From positions 2,439,800 through 2,503,799 of the forward strand of contig OY282441.1 of the NCBI GenBank assembly GCA_958296105.1: a stretch of 64,000 bases of DNA. The letters are read 5' to 3'. This stretch comes from an uncultured Dehalococcoidia bacterium. Its GTDB lineage: Bacteria; Chloroflexota; Dehalococcoidia; Lucifugimonadales; UBA1123. Both the position numbers and the translations under genes were made by a program. The notes beneath the pieces were generated by a model. That model saw only the letters and a program-made list of their open reading frames with translations, did no database searches and had not been told where the DNA came from. How positions within the stretch are numbered: position 1 is the first letter of the stretch; every line of letters begins with the position of its first letter. Below, piece by piece: positions 8,927-18,216 of this stretch.

Positions 8927-9766
8927 ATGCCCGGATTCGCCCGCAAACTCCACAAGTCCGCAGCCGCAAACCGCAGCCTCGTCTGCATCGGACTAGACCC
9001 CGACCCCGCCCTCATGCCCATTCCGGACATAGCCGAATTCAACCGCGCCATCATAGATGCCACGTCCGATCTCGTCTGCGCCTACAAGCCCAACTTCCCA
9101 TTCTACGAAGCTCAGGGACTGCCCGGCCTGCGCGCGCTGGAGCGTACCGTCGACCACGTAAGGAACGTCGCCCCCGATGCAGCTCTCATCGCAGACTGCA
9201 AACGCGGCGACATCGGCTCCACCAACGCCATGTACGCCAGAGCGCTGTTCGACGTCTGGGGGTTCGACGCCGCCACCGTGAACGCTTGGGGAGGCGCAGA
9301 CTCCATGGAGCCGTACCTCGAATACGAGGACCGCGGGGTCATAATCTGGTGCCGCTCGTCCAACCCTGGAGCCGCCGAGTTCCAGGACATCCCGACAGCC
9401 CTCCAAGACGGCGAGCGCGTTCCCCTGTACGAGCTGATGGCGCTCAGAGCGGCGGAGTGGAACACGCGCGGCAACGTCGGCGTCGTAGTCGGCTCCACCT
9501 ACCCCGAAGAGCTTGGCAGCGTGCGCCGCCGCTGCCCTGACATGCCCATCCTCGTACCCGGCATAGGAGCGCAGGGAGGCGACCTCGAAGCCAGCCTGCG
9601 CCAGGGCCTCGACAGACGCGCGCCCAACCTCATCATCAGCTCGTCCAGGGGGATCACCTACGCATCGTCCGACCCCGCCGACTTCGCGCCCGCCGCAAGA
9701 TCCGCCGCCGCCAGCCTCAGAGACGCCATCGAGCGCGTACTAGCCGCCGAGGGCAGAGAGTGGTGA
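8927..9766 (+). CDS. pyrF: Orotidine 5'-phosphate decarboxylase (type 2 subfamily)
   Basis: A 279-residue enzyme for the last step of UMP synthesis, OMP to UMP plus CO2. The opening LVCIGLDPDP and the catalytic DxKxxD-type motif IADCKRGDIGST identify it; the length and the CxxSNPGAAEFQ loop fit the longer subfamily found in actinobacteria and Chloroflexota. The C-terminus has the phosphate-binding region VPGIGAQGGDLE and a downstream SSSRGITYAS. The stop overlaps the GTG of the DUF951 gene by seven bases. Confidence 0.94.
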   Translation: MPGFARKLHKSAAANRSLVCIGLDPDPALMPIPDIAEFNRAIIDATSDLVCAYKPNFPFYEAQGLPGLRALERTVDHVRNVAPDAALIADCKRGDIGSTNAMYARALFDVWGFDAATVNAWGGADSMEPYLEYEDRGVIIWCRSSNPGAAEFQDIPTALQDGERVPLYELMALRAAEWNTRGNVGVVVGSTYPEELGSVRRRCPDMPILVPGIGAQGGDLEASLRQGLDRRAPNLIISSSRGITYASSDPADFAPAARSAAASLRDAIERVLAAEGREW

Positions 9767-9984
9767 TTCGACAGTACGCGCTCGGATGGGTCGTCCGTCT
9801 GCGAAAGCAACACCCCTGCGGTGGAAGCGACTGGAAGGTCGTCAGGCTCGGCGCGGACATCGGCATCAGCTGCCTCGGCTGCCAAAGGCGCATCAAGATG
9901 CCCCGTTCCGTACTGGACAAACACATCAGGATGGTCGTATCTTCTGGTGAAGCTGCCACAGCCGCAGGGCAAGACTCATGCTAA
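9760..9984 (+). CDS. DUF951 small zinc-ribbon-like protein
   Basis: A 74-residue protein with the DUF951 pattern: LRKQHPCGGSDWKVVRLGADIGISCLGC, then a basic PRSVLDKHIRMV segment. The Cys-Gly pair and the CxxC suggest a metal site. The family is widespread beside translation and nucleotide genes in Firmicutes and Chloroflexota, but I know of no established function. A GTG at 9760 or 9763 is the start; both lie inside the pyrF 3' end, so it is translationally coupled to pyrF. Confidence 0.85.
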   Translation: MVIRQYALGWVVRLRKQHPCGGSDWKVVRLGADIGISCLGCQRRIKMPRSVLDKHIRMVVSSGEAATAAGQDSC

Positions 9985-10062
9985 ACTCGCCCTTCATTCA
10001 CATTGACACTCGACGGGGCGAAACTTAGAATTGAAGCAAGTCAATCAGGAAGGGGACGGCCC

Positions 10063-10629
10063 ATGTGGGAGATGTCGATAGACAGTATCCGCGTTAGCTT
10101 GACGAACTATCAGAGGGTCGTGATTCTGAAGGTGAAGGGCAGCGACCGCTACCTGCCCATATGGATCGGCGCCAACGAGGCCGACGCCATCGCCCTCAAG
10201 CTCCAGGACCTGAGCGTGCCTCGTCCGCTGACACATGACCTGCTCGGCTCGGTCATCGCCTCGCTCGGCGCCGAGGTCAGCCACATACTGGTTTCCGACC
10301 TCAGCGACGACACCTTCTACGCCAAGATCGTCCTCTCACACAACGGCGGCCGCACCGAGATAGACTCCCGCCCATCGGACGCCATCGCCCTGGCCGTGAG
10401 AACCCAAGCGCCGATCTACGCCAACGAGTCCGTGGTGGATAAGGCGTCCGTCCGCATGGACCAGGAGACCGGAAAGGCCACCCTCACCGAGGACAGCGCC
10501 GATCAGCCGCAGGATAGGGAGCCGAGCGAAGAAGAGCTAAAGCGCCTGTCGGCGTTTACCGACTTCATAGACAGCCTCGATCTCGAAGACCTCGGCGAAG
10601 GCGACCGTCCCCAGCGCCACAGTCATTAG
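10063..10629 (+). CDS. Bifunctional nuclease (BFN/DUF151) family protein
   Basis: A 188-residue protein with the DUF151 domain: VSLTNYQRVVILKVKGSDRYLPIWIG, then EADAIALKL, and SRPSDAIALAVRTQAPIY. Plant and bacterial members have been reported as nucleases acting on RNA and DNA. The ATG at 10063 is preferred because AGGAAGGGG lies upstream; an upstream TTG at 10003 is in frame but unsupported. The C-terminal 45 residues are acidic (EEELKRLSAFTDFIDSL), resembling a UvrB/UvrC-type helical tail. Confidence 0.86.
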   Translation: MWEMSIDSIRVSLTNYQRVVILKVKGSDRYLPIWIGANEADAIALKLQDLSVPRPLTHDLLGSVIASLGAEVSHILVSDLSDDTFYAKIVLSHNGGRTEIDSRPSDAIALAVRTQAPIYANESVVDKASVRMDQETGKATLTEDSADQPQDREPSEEELKRLSAFTDFIDSLDLEDLGEGDRPQRHSH

Positions 10630-10642
10630 GCCATTGCCCGCG

Positions 10643-10704
10643 CTGGCGTCCCCACGCCACAGCCATTAGTCCACTGGGCGCGCCGGCGTTCCCCGCGCGC
10701 CCAG
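10643..10704. terminator. Two GC-rich hairpins downstream of the DUF151 gene
   Basis: GGCGT-CCCC-ACGCC (10643-10656) and CTGGGCGCG...CGCGCCCAG (10674-10704) can each form a strong stem. No T-run follows, so intrinsic termination is unproven. They separate the DUF151 gene from the atp promoter. Confidence 0.35.
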
Positions 10705-10822
10705 ACCATGGAGCTTGATCTGCCAGCCCCGTCAGCCCGGCGAGGGAAAACGGAGCTGGCGACCTCACTCCCCACTCCCGGAAAACCGCTCCTTTGCGAT
10801 TTCCTGCGCTCTTGGAAATTCG

Positions 10823-10852
10823 TTGACCCTATTTTTTCGCTTGTGATATACT
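10823..10852 (+). promoter_or_regulatory. Sigma-70-type promoter of the atp operon
   Basis: TTGACC (10823-10828) and TATACT (10847-10852) are separated by 18 bases, in an AT-rich stretch unlike its surroundings, 26 bases before the atpI start. No other gene begins here. Confidence 0.75.
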
Positions 10853-10877
10853 ACACAAGCTCCAAAGGAGACCTTCA

Positions 10878-11096
10878 ATGAGCGGTCGAAGGCTTGCCTT
10901 GACCCTCCGCCTGCTGGGCATCGGATGGTTCGTTGCCATGTGCATAGGCGGAGGCGCCGCCGGAGGGTTCTTGCTGGACCGGCAGCTGGAAACAGCCCCC
11001 GCGTTCACCCTCATCGGGTTGGCTGCGGGGATAGGTCTGGCGGTCTCTGGGATGTACCGTATGCTCATTGCGGTGCTGACGCCTCCGGAGGAGTAG
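10878..11096 (+). CDS. atpI: AtpI/AtpZ-like small membrane protein of the ATP synthase operon
   Basis: A 72-residue protein with two hydrophobic segments (LLGIGWFVAMCIGGGAAGGF and AFTLIGLAAGIGLAVSGMY), the usual build of AtpI/AtpZ, which assists assembly of the c-ring. AAAGGAGA precedes the ATG. It opens the operon as in many bacteria. Confidence 0.8.
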   Translation: MSGRRLALTLRLLGIGWFVAMCIGGGAAGGFLLDRQLETAPAFTLIGLAAGIGLAVSGMYRMLIAVLTPPEE

Positions 11097-11138
11097 CGGA
11101 CACGAGCTTGACAGACGCGAACTCAGGGGAATCGACAG

Positions 11139-12209
11139 TTGCTTCGTAGCCCAAAGGCGCTCCTAATACTGGCGATAGGGTTGGTGGTATTCGCAGTCGC
11201 GCTGCTCGGAGGAGCGCTCGGCGAGGCATTCGGACTCGGATTCCTCGGCGCGCCCCTCGCCGCCATACAGATACCCGCCGAATCGCTCACCTCGAACCCG
11301 GTCATCGGCGGCTTCAGAGTCACCAACACCATGCTCGCAACTTGGATCGCCATAGTCGCGCTCCTGATCCTCACATGGCGAGTCCGCAGCAAGCAGACCG
11401 AGATTCCCGGCAGGCTTCAGGGCATCGTCGAAGTCATCCTCGAATTCTTCCTTGGCCTCGCCGAGGGCATCGCCGGGCGAGAGCGCGGACGCCGCTTCTT
11501 CCCGCTCGTAATGACCATCTTCCTGTTCATCCTCACCGCCAACTGGCTGGGGATACTGCCCGGATTCGGCACCATAGGCCGCGTCGAAACCATCTCCGAG
11601 ATCGAACACCACCACTGCGACAAGTACGAAGACCACGACTCCCCCGAATACAAAGACTGCATATCCCACGTCTCGCACAGGAGCGTTCAGGTCTTCGAGG
11701 GTGACGGCGCGCTTGCCTACCAGCCTTTCGGCTCCGTCGGCTCCAACGTCACCATCGAAGAGTGGGAGGAGCATCCACAGCAGGGCAGGCAGGCCGGAAT
11801 ACTCGTTCCGTTCTTCCGCAGCGCCAATACGGATCTCAACACCACCCTCGCCATCGCCATCGTGGCAATGGTGATGATTCACTTCTGGGCTTTCAGCACA
11901 ATCGGCTTCGGCAGCCACATAGGCAAGTTCATAAACTTCAGGGGCGGTCCTATCGCCCTATACGTCGGCATCCTCGAGGGCATATCGGAGATAGCCAAGC
12001 TCATCAGCTTCACCTTCCGACTGTTCGGCAACATCTTCGCAGGAGAGGTGCTGTTGGCGGCGATGATCTTCATGATTCCCCTCATCGGCATAATCCCGTT
12101 CCTCGGCTTGGAGCTGTTCGTGGGAATGGTTCAAGCGTTCATCTTCTCGATGCTGACGCTCGTGTTCGCCGCGACAGCGTCCGTGGCGCACAACGGCGAT
12201 CATCACTGA
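11139..12209 (+). CDS. atpB: F1Fo ATP synthase subunit a, with a His/Cys/acid-rich insertion
   Basis: A 356-residue membrane subunit forming the proton half-channels against the c-ring. The essential Arg lies in SFTFRLFGNIFAGE. It is clearly longer than usual subunit a (about 230-270): between ILPGFGTIG (to residue 147) and LVPFFRSANTDLNTT (from 222) there is an insertion of some 70 residues containing EHHHCDKYEDHD, a second Cys and several His. The start is a TTG at 11139 after AGGGGA; no better ATG lies nearby. Second gene of the operon. Confidence 0.93.
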   Translation: MLRSPKALLILAIGLVVFAVALLGGALGEAFGLGFLGAPLAAIQIPAESLTSNPVIGGFRVTNTMLATWIAIVALLILTWRVRSKQTEIPGRLQGIVEVILEFFLGLAEGIAGRERGRRFFPLVMTIFLFILTANWLGILPGFGTIGRVETISEIEHHHCDKYEDHDSPEYKDCISHVSHRSVQVFEGDGALAYQPFGSVGSNVTIEEWEEHPQQGRQAGILVPFFRSANTDLNTTLAIAIVAMVMIHFWAFSTIGFGSHIGKFINFRGGPIALYVGILEGISEIAKLISFTFRLFGNIFAGEVLLAAMIFMIPLIGIIPFLGLELFVGMVQAFIFSMLTLVFAATASVAHNGDHH

Positions 12210-12269
12210 ACACATTCGACGACTCACACCGAAGGCCGCAAGCCTGCGGTCACAGCGTTACAGCATTGA

Positions 12270-12536
<267 letters not shown>

Positions 12537-12589
12537 GAGAGAGTCTTTCCCGATGGACTGCGAAGGCAGCCAGCCTATTCCCCCCTCTC

Positions 12590-12991
12590 CCTCGATGGGA
12601 GACGGGCAGCCAGCCTATTTTCCCCTCTTCCTCGATGGGAGCGGGCAGCCAGCCTATTTTCCCCTCTTCCTCGATGGGAGCGGGCAGCCAGCCTACCCCC
12701 TCTCCCTTGAAGGGAGAGGGCCGGGGAGAGGGCGAATAAATCGGCAATAGGCAGGTGAAGACTGGGGCCGGACAGCCAACATACCCCCTCCCTCGACCGG
12801 AGAGAGTATCCAACATGACCCCCTCCCCTTCGATGGGAGACGGGCAGCCAACATACTACCCCAATCCCTAGCTGAGAGACGGGCAGCCAACATACTACTC
12901 CCCCTCGAAGGGAGACGAACACAGCCAGCCTACCCCCTCTCCCTTGAAGGGAGAGGGTCAGGGTGAATAAATCGGCAATAGGCAGGTGAAG
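12590..12991. repeat. Intergenic repeat block between atpE and atpF, including a duplicated atpF leader
   Basis: The 457-base gap between atpE and atpF has no credible gene. It carries a 39-bp unit in tandem (phases at 12604, 12643, 12682) containing CAGCCAGCCT and a palindrome built on CCCTCTTCC/GATGGGAG. The segment at 12685-12760 (palindrome plus ATAAATCGGCAATAGGCAGG) recurs at 12922-12991, 237 bases later, where it directly precedes the atpF ATG and supplies its AGGTGAAG ribosome-binding site. Confidence 0.85.
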
Positions 12992-12993
12992 GC

Positions 12994-13497
12994 ATGGAAG
13001 CCTTGGGAATAAACATTCCGGGACTGATAACGCAGCTGATCAGCTTCGTCGCCCTCTTCGTGGTGTTGTCGGCGCTGCTGTACAAGCCCATCATTCGCGG
13101 CTTGGATCAGCGCTCCGAGCGCATACGGGAGAGCCTAGAAGCCTCTCAGCGCGCTCAGGAAGAGGCAGCCAGATCCCAGGAGGAGATGCAGGACCAGCTA
13201 GCCTCCGCCCGCGAGGAGGGACAGCAGCTCATCGCGCAGGCCAGAGAGGTCGCCGACCGCTTCCGAGAAGAGGAGCTTGCCAAAGCGCGAGCGGACATCG
13301 CCGCCGAGCGCGAGCGCGCCGAAGCCAACATCCAGCGCGAGCGCGACGCCGCCATCGAAGACCTGCGCCGCGAGTTCACCGGGCTTGCCCTCGTTGCCGC
13401 CGAGCGTGTCATACGCCGCTCCCTAGACGAGTCCGACCACAACGAGCTTATCGAACAGGTGCTGGAAGAAAGCTCCCGCGCCCCCAGCCGAAACTAG
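12994..13497 (+). CDS. atpF: F1Fo ATP synthase subunit b
   Basis: A 167-residue peripheral-stalk subunit: one N-terminal membrane helix (LITQLISFVALFVVLSALLY) followed by a long charged coiled coil (ERIRESLEASQRAQEEAARSQ onward) and a short C-terminal region that would contact subunit delta. The AGGTGAAG site before the ATG lies within the repeat described upstream. Confidence 0.93.
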   Translation: MEALGINIPGLITQLISFVALFVVLSALLYKPIIRGLDQRSERIRESLEASQRAQEEAARSQEEMQDQLASAREEGQQLIAQAREVADRFREEELAKARADIAAERERAEANIQRERDAAIEDLRREFTGLALVAAERVIRRSLDESDHNELIEQVLEESSRAPSRN

Positions 13498-13576
13498 CGA
13501 CTGTAAGAGGCTGCCAAAGGATCTTCGAAGGGTGAGGGTGAGCAGACCACTGTTCACCAGAGCGAAGGAATAACCA

Positions 13577-14116
13577 ATGCCATCAGGCGCTTCCGCCAGA
13601 AGATACGCCCAAGCCGTGTTCCAGATAGCCGCCGACAGCGGCGAGCTGGAGCGCTGGCTGGACGACCTGATACAGCTAGCCGACTCCATAACCAACGAGG
13701 AGTTCAGGCAGACACTCGCCGCGCCGCGCATCCCCTTCAGCCAGAAGGAGCGAATCGTCCGCCAGAGCTTCGGAGACTCGATCTCCCCGCTTGCGCTCAA
13801 CCTCATGCTGCTGCTCGCCAGTCGGAACCTCGTCCACCTGCTGCCCGGCATCACAGACGTGTTCCAAGATATGCTGGACGCGCATCGGGGCATCGAGCGC
13901 GCCGAGATCGTCTCCGCCGTAACGCTAACCGACTCTCAGCGCCGGCATGTGGGCGACATGCTCGCCCAGCTGTCCGGCAAAGACGTTCGGCTCACCAGCC
14001 GCATTGACCCCGAGATACTCGGCGGAATGGTAATTCGGATCGGAGACCAAGTGCTGGACGGCAGCGCCCGCTCCAGACTTCAGAACATGCACAGGGAGCT
14101 TGCCCAGCGACGCTGA
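13577..14116 (+). CDS. atpH: F1Fo ATP synthase subunit delta
   Basis: A 179-residue OSCP/delta subunit linking F1 to the peripheral stalk. The N-terminal ARRYAQAVFQIA opening and the C-terminal pattern DPEILGGMVIRIGDQVLDGS are diagnostic. It sits in the canonical order b-delta-alpha. Confidence 0.94.
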   Translation: MPSGASARRYAQAVFQIAADSGELERWLDDLIQLADSITNEEFRQTLAAPRIPFSQKERIVRQSFGDSISPLALNLMLLLASRNLVHLLPGITDVFQDMLDAHRGIERAEIVSAVTLTDSQRRHVGDMLAQLSGKDVRLTSRIDPEILGGMVIRIGDQVLDGSARSRLQNMHRELAQRR

Positions 14117-14285
14117 CAACCGCCTCCTCCCCATGATGGAAGAGGGCCAGGTTGACAATTCACCTCTCCCTTCTAGGGTAAGGGTGACCAACCAAATTGG
14201 TGACTAAACCCTGAACACACTGCCAAGACCATCAGGAAAAGCTACCACAACCCACCGAAACGGCTAATCACAGGGAGGCCCCAAA
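14117..14285 (+). repeat. Gap with degenerate palindrome between atpH and atpA
   Basis: A 169-base gap containing a degenerate member of the CCTCTCCC/AGGGTAAGGG palindrome family (about 14130-14190), then AT-richer sequence and GGGAGG just before the atpA ATG. No gene is seen. Confidence 0.55.
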
Positions 14286-15797
14286 ATGGCGGTCAGAGGA
14301 CAGGACATAGCCTCCGTAATCCGGAGCCAGATCGAGAACTGGGACCAGCAGCTCGAAGCGGTCAACGAGGGCACCGTCATCGAGGTCGGCGACGGCGTGG
14401 CGCAGGTTCATGGACTGTCCGGCGCCGCCTACACCGAGCTTCTCGAATTCGAGGGCGGCGTCATGGGAATGGCGCTCAACCTCGAAGAAGACTCCGTAGG
14501 CGCTGTCATAATGGGCGACCCGCTCGCCGTCAAAGAAGGCTCGCGCGTCCGAAGCACCAGCAGAATCGTGGAAGTCCCAGTCGGCGAATCCCTGCTCACC
14601 CGCGTCGTCAGCGCGCTCGGTCTGCCCATAGACGGCAAGGGCCCTGTCGATACGTCCGAAACCAGACCCGTGGAAGTAGTCGCGCCTGACGTCTCCACGC
14701 GCATCTCGGTCGATACCCCCGTGCAGACCGGCATCAAGGCAATAGACGCCATGATTCCCATAGGACGCGGCCAGCGCGAGCTCATCATCGGAGACCGCTC
14801 CACCGGAAAGTCCGCCATCGCGCTCGACGCCATCATCAACCAGCGCGGCGGAGATCTCATCTGCATATACGTCGCCATCGGCCAGAAGGCGAGCAAAGTA
14901 GCGCAGACGGTCGCCCTACTCGACAGCCACGGCGCTATGGAGCATACCATCGTAGTCGCCGCCAACTCCGCCGACCCCGCGCCCATGCAGTACCTCGCCC
15001 CCTACGCCGGCTGCGCCATGGCGGAGTATTTCATGGATCAGGGCAAAGACGCGCTCATCGTCTATGACGACCTCTCCAAACACGCATGGGCTTACCGCGA
15101 GATGTCGCTGCTGCTGCGCCGCCCGCCCGGACGCGAAGCCTACCCCGGAGACGTCTTCTACCTCCACAGCCGCCTGCTCGAACGCGCCGCCAAGATGGAC
15201 GACCAACACGGCGGCGGCTCCATAACCGCCCTGCCCATCATCGAAACACAGGCCGGAGACGTATCCGCATACGTGCCGACCAACGTCATATCCATCACGG
15301 ACGGCCAGATATACCTCGAAACCGAGCTGTTCAACTCCGGCATCCGCCCCGCCGTGAACGCCGGCCTGTCCGTCTCCCGCGTGGGAAGCTCCGCCCAGAC
15401 GCGGGCGATGCGCTCGGTCGCTGGCACACTGCGCTTGGACTTGGCGCAGTACCGCGAGCTAGTGACCTTCGCCCAGTTCGGCACCGCCGACCTAGACCCC
15501 GCCACGCGCCGCCAGCTCGAACGCGGTCAGCGCGCCACCGAAGTCCTCAAGCAGGGCCAGAACGTGCCGCTCCCGTTCGAAAAGCAGGTGGCGATAATCT
15601 TCGGCTTGGTCCGCGGCTTCTTGGATGACGTGGAGATAGGCCGCGTAATCGCCTTCGAGAACGCCTTCCACAGCTACATGGACGCCAGCCACCCCGAGAT
15701 CCTCTCCGCCATCCGCGCCGAGAGAACCATCAGCGACGAGACCGGCGAGTCCCTAAGCGCCGCCCTCACAGACTTCAAGGCCAGCGTGCCGTATTAG
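14286..15797 (+). CDS. atpA: F1Fo ATP synthase subunit alpha
   Basis: A 503-residue regulatory nucleotide-binding subunit. The P-loop is GDRSTGKS (residues 169-176), slightly different from the usual GDRQTGKT, and the region [18 protein letters not shown] belongs to the beta-barrel domain. The C-terminal [10 protein letters not shown]-type stretch ([20 protein letters not shown]) is conserved. Instead of atpG, the next gene is a small unknown ORF and a restriction-modification insertion. Confidence 0.96.
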   Translation: MAVRGQDIASVIRSQIENWDQQLEAVNEGTVIEVGDGVAQVHGLSGAAYTELLEFEGGVMGMALNLEEDSVGAVIMGDPLAVKEGSRVRSTSRIVEVPVGESLLTRVVSALGLPIDGKGPVDTSETRPVEVVAPDVSTRISVDTPVQTGIKAIDAMIPIGRGQRELIIGDRSTGKSAIALDAIINQRGGDLICIYVAIGQKASKVAQTVALLDSHGAMEHTIVVAANSADPAPMQYLAPYAGCAMAEYFMDQGKDALIVYDDLSKHAWAYREMSLLLRRPPGREAYPGDVFYLHSRLLERAAKMDDQHGGGSITALPIIETQAGDVSAYVPTNVISITDGQIYLETELFNSGIRPAVNAGLSVSRVGSSAQTRAMRSVAGTLRLDLAQYRELVTFAQFGTADLDPATRRQLERGQRATEVLKQGQNVPLPFEKQVAIIFGLVRGFLDDVEIGRVIAFENAFHSYMDASHPEILSAIRAERTISDETGESLSAALTDFKASVPY

Positions 15798-15858
15798 GGG
15801 AATAGGGAGAAGGGCGGACGCCTTTCCGCGAAAAATCGGAACTGAGGAGAGAGGGCAT

Positions 15859-16074
15859 ATGCTAACGAGAGAGGACAAAGAGAAAACCGCCCGCGCGTCC
15901 GACGACTCCGACCTGTTGGAGACGCTGGTCACTTTGACAACGCTCGGAGCTCACGACTATTTTGCCTGCGACCGTCCGGACAGGCGCGATATCACCGAGA
16001 GGTTCCGCGTTACGAGGAACGAGATACTGAAACGGATGGGAGCGGCGAACGCAACGGAACACAACTCAAACTGA
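15859..16074 (+). CDS. Small charged protein of unknown function at the head of the insertion
   Basis: A 71-residue product (MLTREDKEKTARASDDSD) preceded by GAGGAGAGAGGG. It is acidic at the N-terminus and ends NATEHNSN; I do not recognise it, and no helix-turn-helix is obvious, so calling it a controller (C) protein of the restriction system would be speculation. It lies 61 bases after atpA and just before the methylase, and is probably co-transcribed with it. Confidence 0.6.
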   Translation: MLTREDKEKTARASDDSDLLETLVTLTTLGAHDYFACDRPDRRDITERFRVTRNEILKRMGAANATEHNSN

Positions 16075-16093
16075 CTTGGGGAACCAATCCAAA

Positions 16094-17305
16094 ATGCCGC
16101 AGAGCCAAAAAGCCGGCGCGGACAGGCTGGGATTCGCGGATTTCCCTCTCGAGGACAGTTTGAGCATTCTCGAGAGCGGTGACGCTTCCACTGTCGAAAA
16201 GAAGGCGGCGATGGCGTCCATAGGGCGCAAGAGAAACTCGCATCTGAAGCCCATCCTGATTAAATATACGGGAGACCGCAACCCCGAAATCGCTATGCAG
16301 GCGATTCGGGGGTTGCTTGTCTTTCGACGCGACCCTGACATTCGAGAGTATCTTGTCGCGCTTTACAACCACCCCAACGACATGATTAGGGATGTGGTTC
16401 GGCAAGAGATTCACAGCGCGGACGAAACCGAGACGCGGAGCGGCGCGCACGCCGATTCGCCCGATTTTATGAAGGATGTGGTAGTACATGGCGATGTTCA
16501 GGAAATCCTGAAGCATACGCCTGGTGAATCCGTGCATCTTACGTTCACCTCGCCGCCGTACTACAACGCGCGCGACTACTCGATTTACAAGAATTATCAA
16601 GAGTATCTCGACTTTCTCGACGGCGTCTTCTACGAAGTCCACCGGGTGACGAAAGAAGGGCGATTCTTCATACTCAACACGTCCCCGGTCATCGTCCCAC
16701 GCGCCGGTCGGAAATATGCGAGCAGGCGTTACCCTGTTCCGTTTGACCTGCACGCCAGAATCGCAAATATGGGATGGGAGTTCATAGACGACATCATCTG
16801 GGCGAAGCCAGAAAAAAGCGCCAAGAACAGAGTGGCCGGTTTCGAGGTCAACCGAAAGCCTCTGACTTACAAGGCGAACGCTCGAACCGAATACGTGATG
16901 GTCTATAGGAAAAAGTCTTACAAGCTGATTGATTGGAACTTGCGGCAATACGCGCGAGACACGATCGTCCAAAGCTTGGTGTCCGACGACTTCGAGAGGT
17001 CAAACGTCTGGAACATAGCGCCCGTGACCGACAGGGTGCATAGCGCCGTGTTCCCGTTGAGGTTGTGCGATCAGGTGATTAGCCTATACTCTTTCGTAGG
17101 GGATTTGGTGTTCGACCCGTTCGCAGGGAGCGGCACGCTCGGCAAGGCTGCGATACGGGCCGACAGACATTTCTTCCTGACCGAAATCAACGCGGATTAC
17201 ATCGCCCGCGTCAGACAGAATCTCGGCGGCGCGTTCGGATTTGACAGGACAATCAAGTTCATGGGGGCGGATGAATTCAGAGAGGAAGCTGGAAAATGCC
17301 AGTAA
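16094..17305 (+). CDS. Type II DNA methyltransferase, beta-class N4-cytosine (m4C) type, with N-terminal helical domain
   Basis: A 403-residue methylase. The catalytic motif TSPPY (about residues 152-156) precedes the SAM motif FDPFAGSGT, the order of the beta class; SPPY favours N4-cytosine methylation. An N-terminal region of about 130 residues (EKKAAMASIGRKRNSHLKPI and DRNPEIAMQAIRGLLVFRRD) resembles HEAT-like helical repeats. The ATG at 16094 has GGGGA upstream; a TTG at 16076 is also possible. It overlaps the restriction gene by 10 bases. Its sequence is visibly more AT-rich than the atp genes, indicating transfer. Confidence 0.88.
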   Translation: MPQSQKAGADRLGFADFPLEDSLSILESGDASTVEKKAAMASIGRKRNSHLKPILIKYTGDRNPEIAMQAIRGLLVFRRDPDIREYLVALYNHPNDMIRDVVRQEIHSADETETRSGAHADSPDFMKDVVVHGDVQEILKHTPGESVHLTFTSPPYYNARDYSIYKNYQEYLDFLDGVFYEVHRVTKEGRFFILNTSPVIVPRAGRKYASRRYPVPFDLHARIANMGWEFIDDIIWAKPEKSAKNRVAGFEVNRKPLTYKANARTEYVMVYRKKSYKLIDWNLRQYARDTIVQSLVSDDFERSNVWNIAPVTDRVHSAVFPLRLCDQVISLYSFVGDLVFDPFAGSGTLGKAAIRADRHFFLTEINADYIARVRQNLGGAFGFDRTIKFMGADEFREEAGKCQ

Positions 17306-18204
17306 CTCTTCGCAAAGAGACAGTCGAAGAAATCATACGGCTCGCCCTAAACGGGCGGGACCACCGCGACGTCATCGTTGACATTATAGACGCGGCGTTC
17401 GTTGATGACGCCGTTCAGTTCTTTCAGAAGGTCGTCTACGCCAAGTTCGAAACCGAGAGCATAACTTTTGACTGGTACCTCGAACATTTCTTGGACGAGG
17501 AGCTGGACAAAGGCGAATTCGCATGGAACAGCGGCCTGAATGTGAAAACCATTAACAACAAGCGCAGGACGACTAAGAAGGAAGTGGTTATCGACGAAAG
17601 CTTGGAACACTTTGACAAGTTCATTGAACTGCTTGAATCTCTGACCGATGAGGACATCAGCATTGACTTGTCCTTGACTTGGAGAGGCGTGACGGTTCAC
17701 CTAGACTTGAACGAAACAATGGTGGTAATCAACGCTCTAGCCGTCAGGCGAGCGGGCAGGCGCGGCGGGGTGTGGAGCGCGACGGGCAAACAGGTCGAAG
17801 CTCCGCTAATGGAAACCCTGTGCAGAGTGTTGGAGGTCGATCCAAAATTCTACAGTGACTCGCTGAGCGACGACGATTCGGTCCGAGAAGTGGATTACTA
17901 CTTGCTCCCGCCTGACGGCAGCCGGGCGAGGTGCGAAGTGAAGTTGATGGGGGCAGGCAATCCGGAGAGTAGCGACGGTCCGATAGCGCGAGGCAGTAGG
18001 GTCTTTGTAGCGAGCACCCTATCGGAACAAAACAAAACGGTGCTCGACAGCAATGGCATACTATGGACTCAACTGCAAATCGCCAACGGATTCTTGCGCT
18101 TTAAGGATACCCTAAGCGAATTGGGTATCCCGCACGCGAATCTTGACGAAAGCAAAGACCACGCAGAACGAATCGAGCGGGCGATTCGAGCGACGTTTGA
18201 CTGA
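17296..18204 (+). CDS. CfrBI-family type II restriction endonuclease
   Basis: A 302-residue protein. From memory of the family, the segments WNSGLNVKTINN, AVRRAGRRGGVWSATGKQVE, PLMETLC, CEVKLMGAGNPES and FVASTLSEQNKT match the CfrBI family; a profile search would confirm this. The likely PD-(D/E)xK site is D200 (REVDYYLLP) with E214-V-K216 (CEVKLMG). CfrBI is paired with an m4C methylase, consistent with the gene upstream, whose stop it overlaps. The start ATG lies inside the methylase 3' end. Cognate sequence is inferred only by family (CfrBI: CCWWGG) and may differ. Confidence 0.85.
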   Translation: MPVTLRKETVEEIIRLALNGRDHRDVIVDIIDAAFVDDAVQFFQKVVYAKFETESITFDWYLEHFLDEELDKGEFAWNSGLNVKTINNKRRTTKKEVVIDESLEHFDKFIELLESLTDEDISIDLSLTWRGVTVHLDLNETMVVINALAVRRAGRRGGVWSATGKQVEAPLMETLCRVLEVDPKFYSDSLSDDDSVREVDYYLLPPDGSRARCEVKLMGAGNPESSDGPIARGSRVFVASTLSEQNKTVLDSNGILWTQLQIANGFLRFKDTLSELGIPHANLDESKDHAERIERAIRATFD

Positions 18205-18216
18205 GGCAGGTGGAAC

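Noticed and set aside
12537-12993. ORFs in the atpE-atpF gap
   Set aside because: Their translations are repetitive (SHRRGGG-like) products of the tandem repeats.
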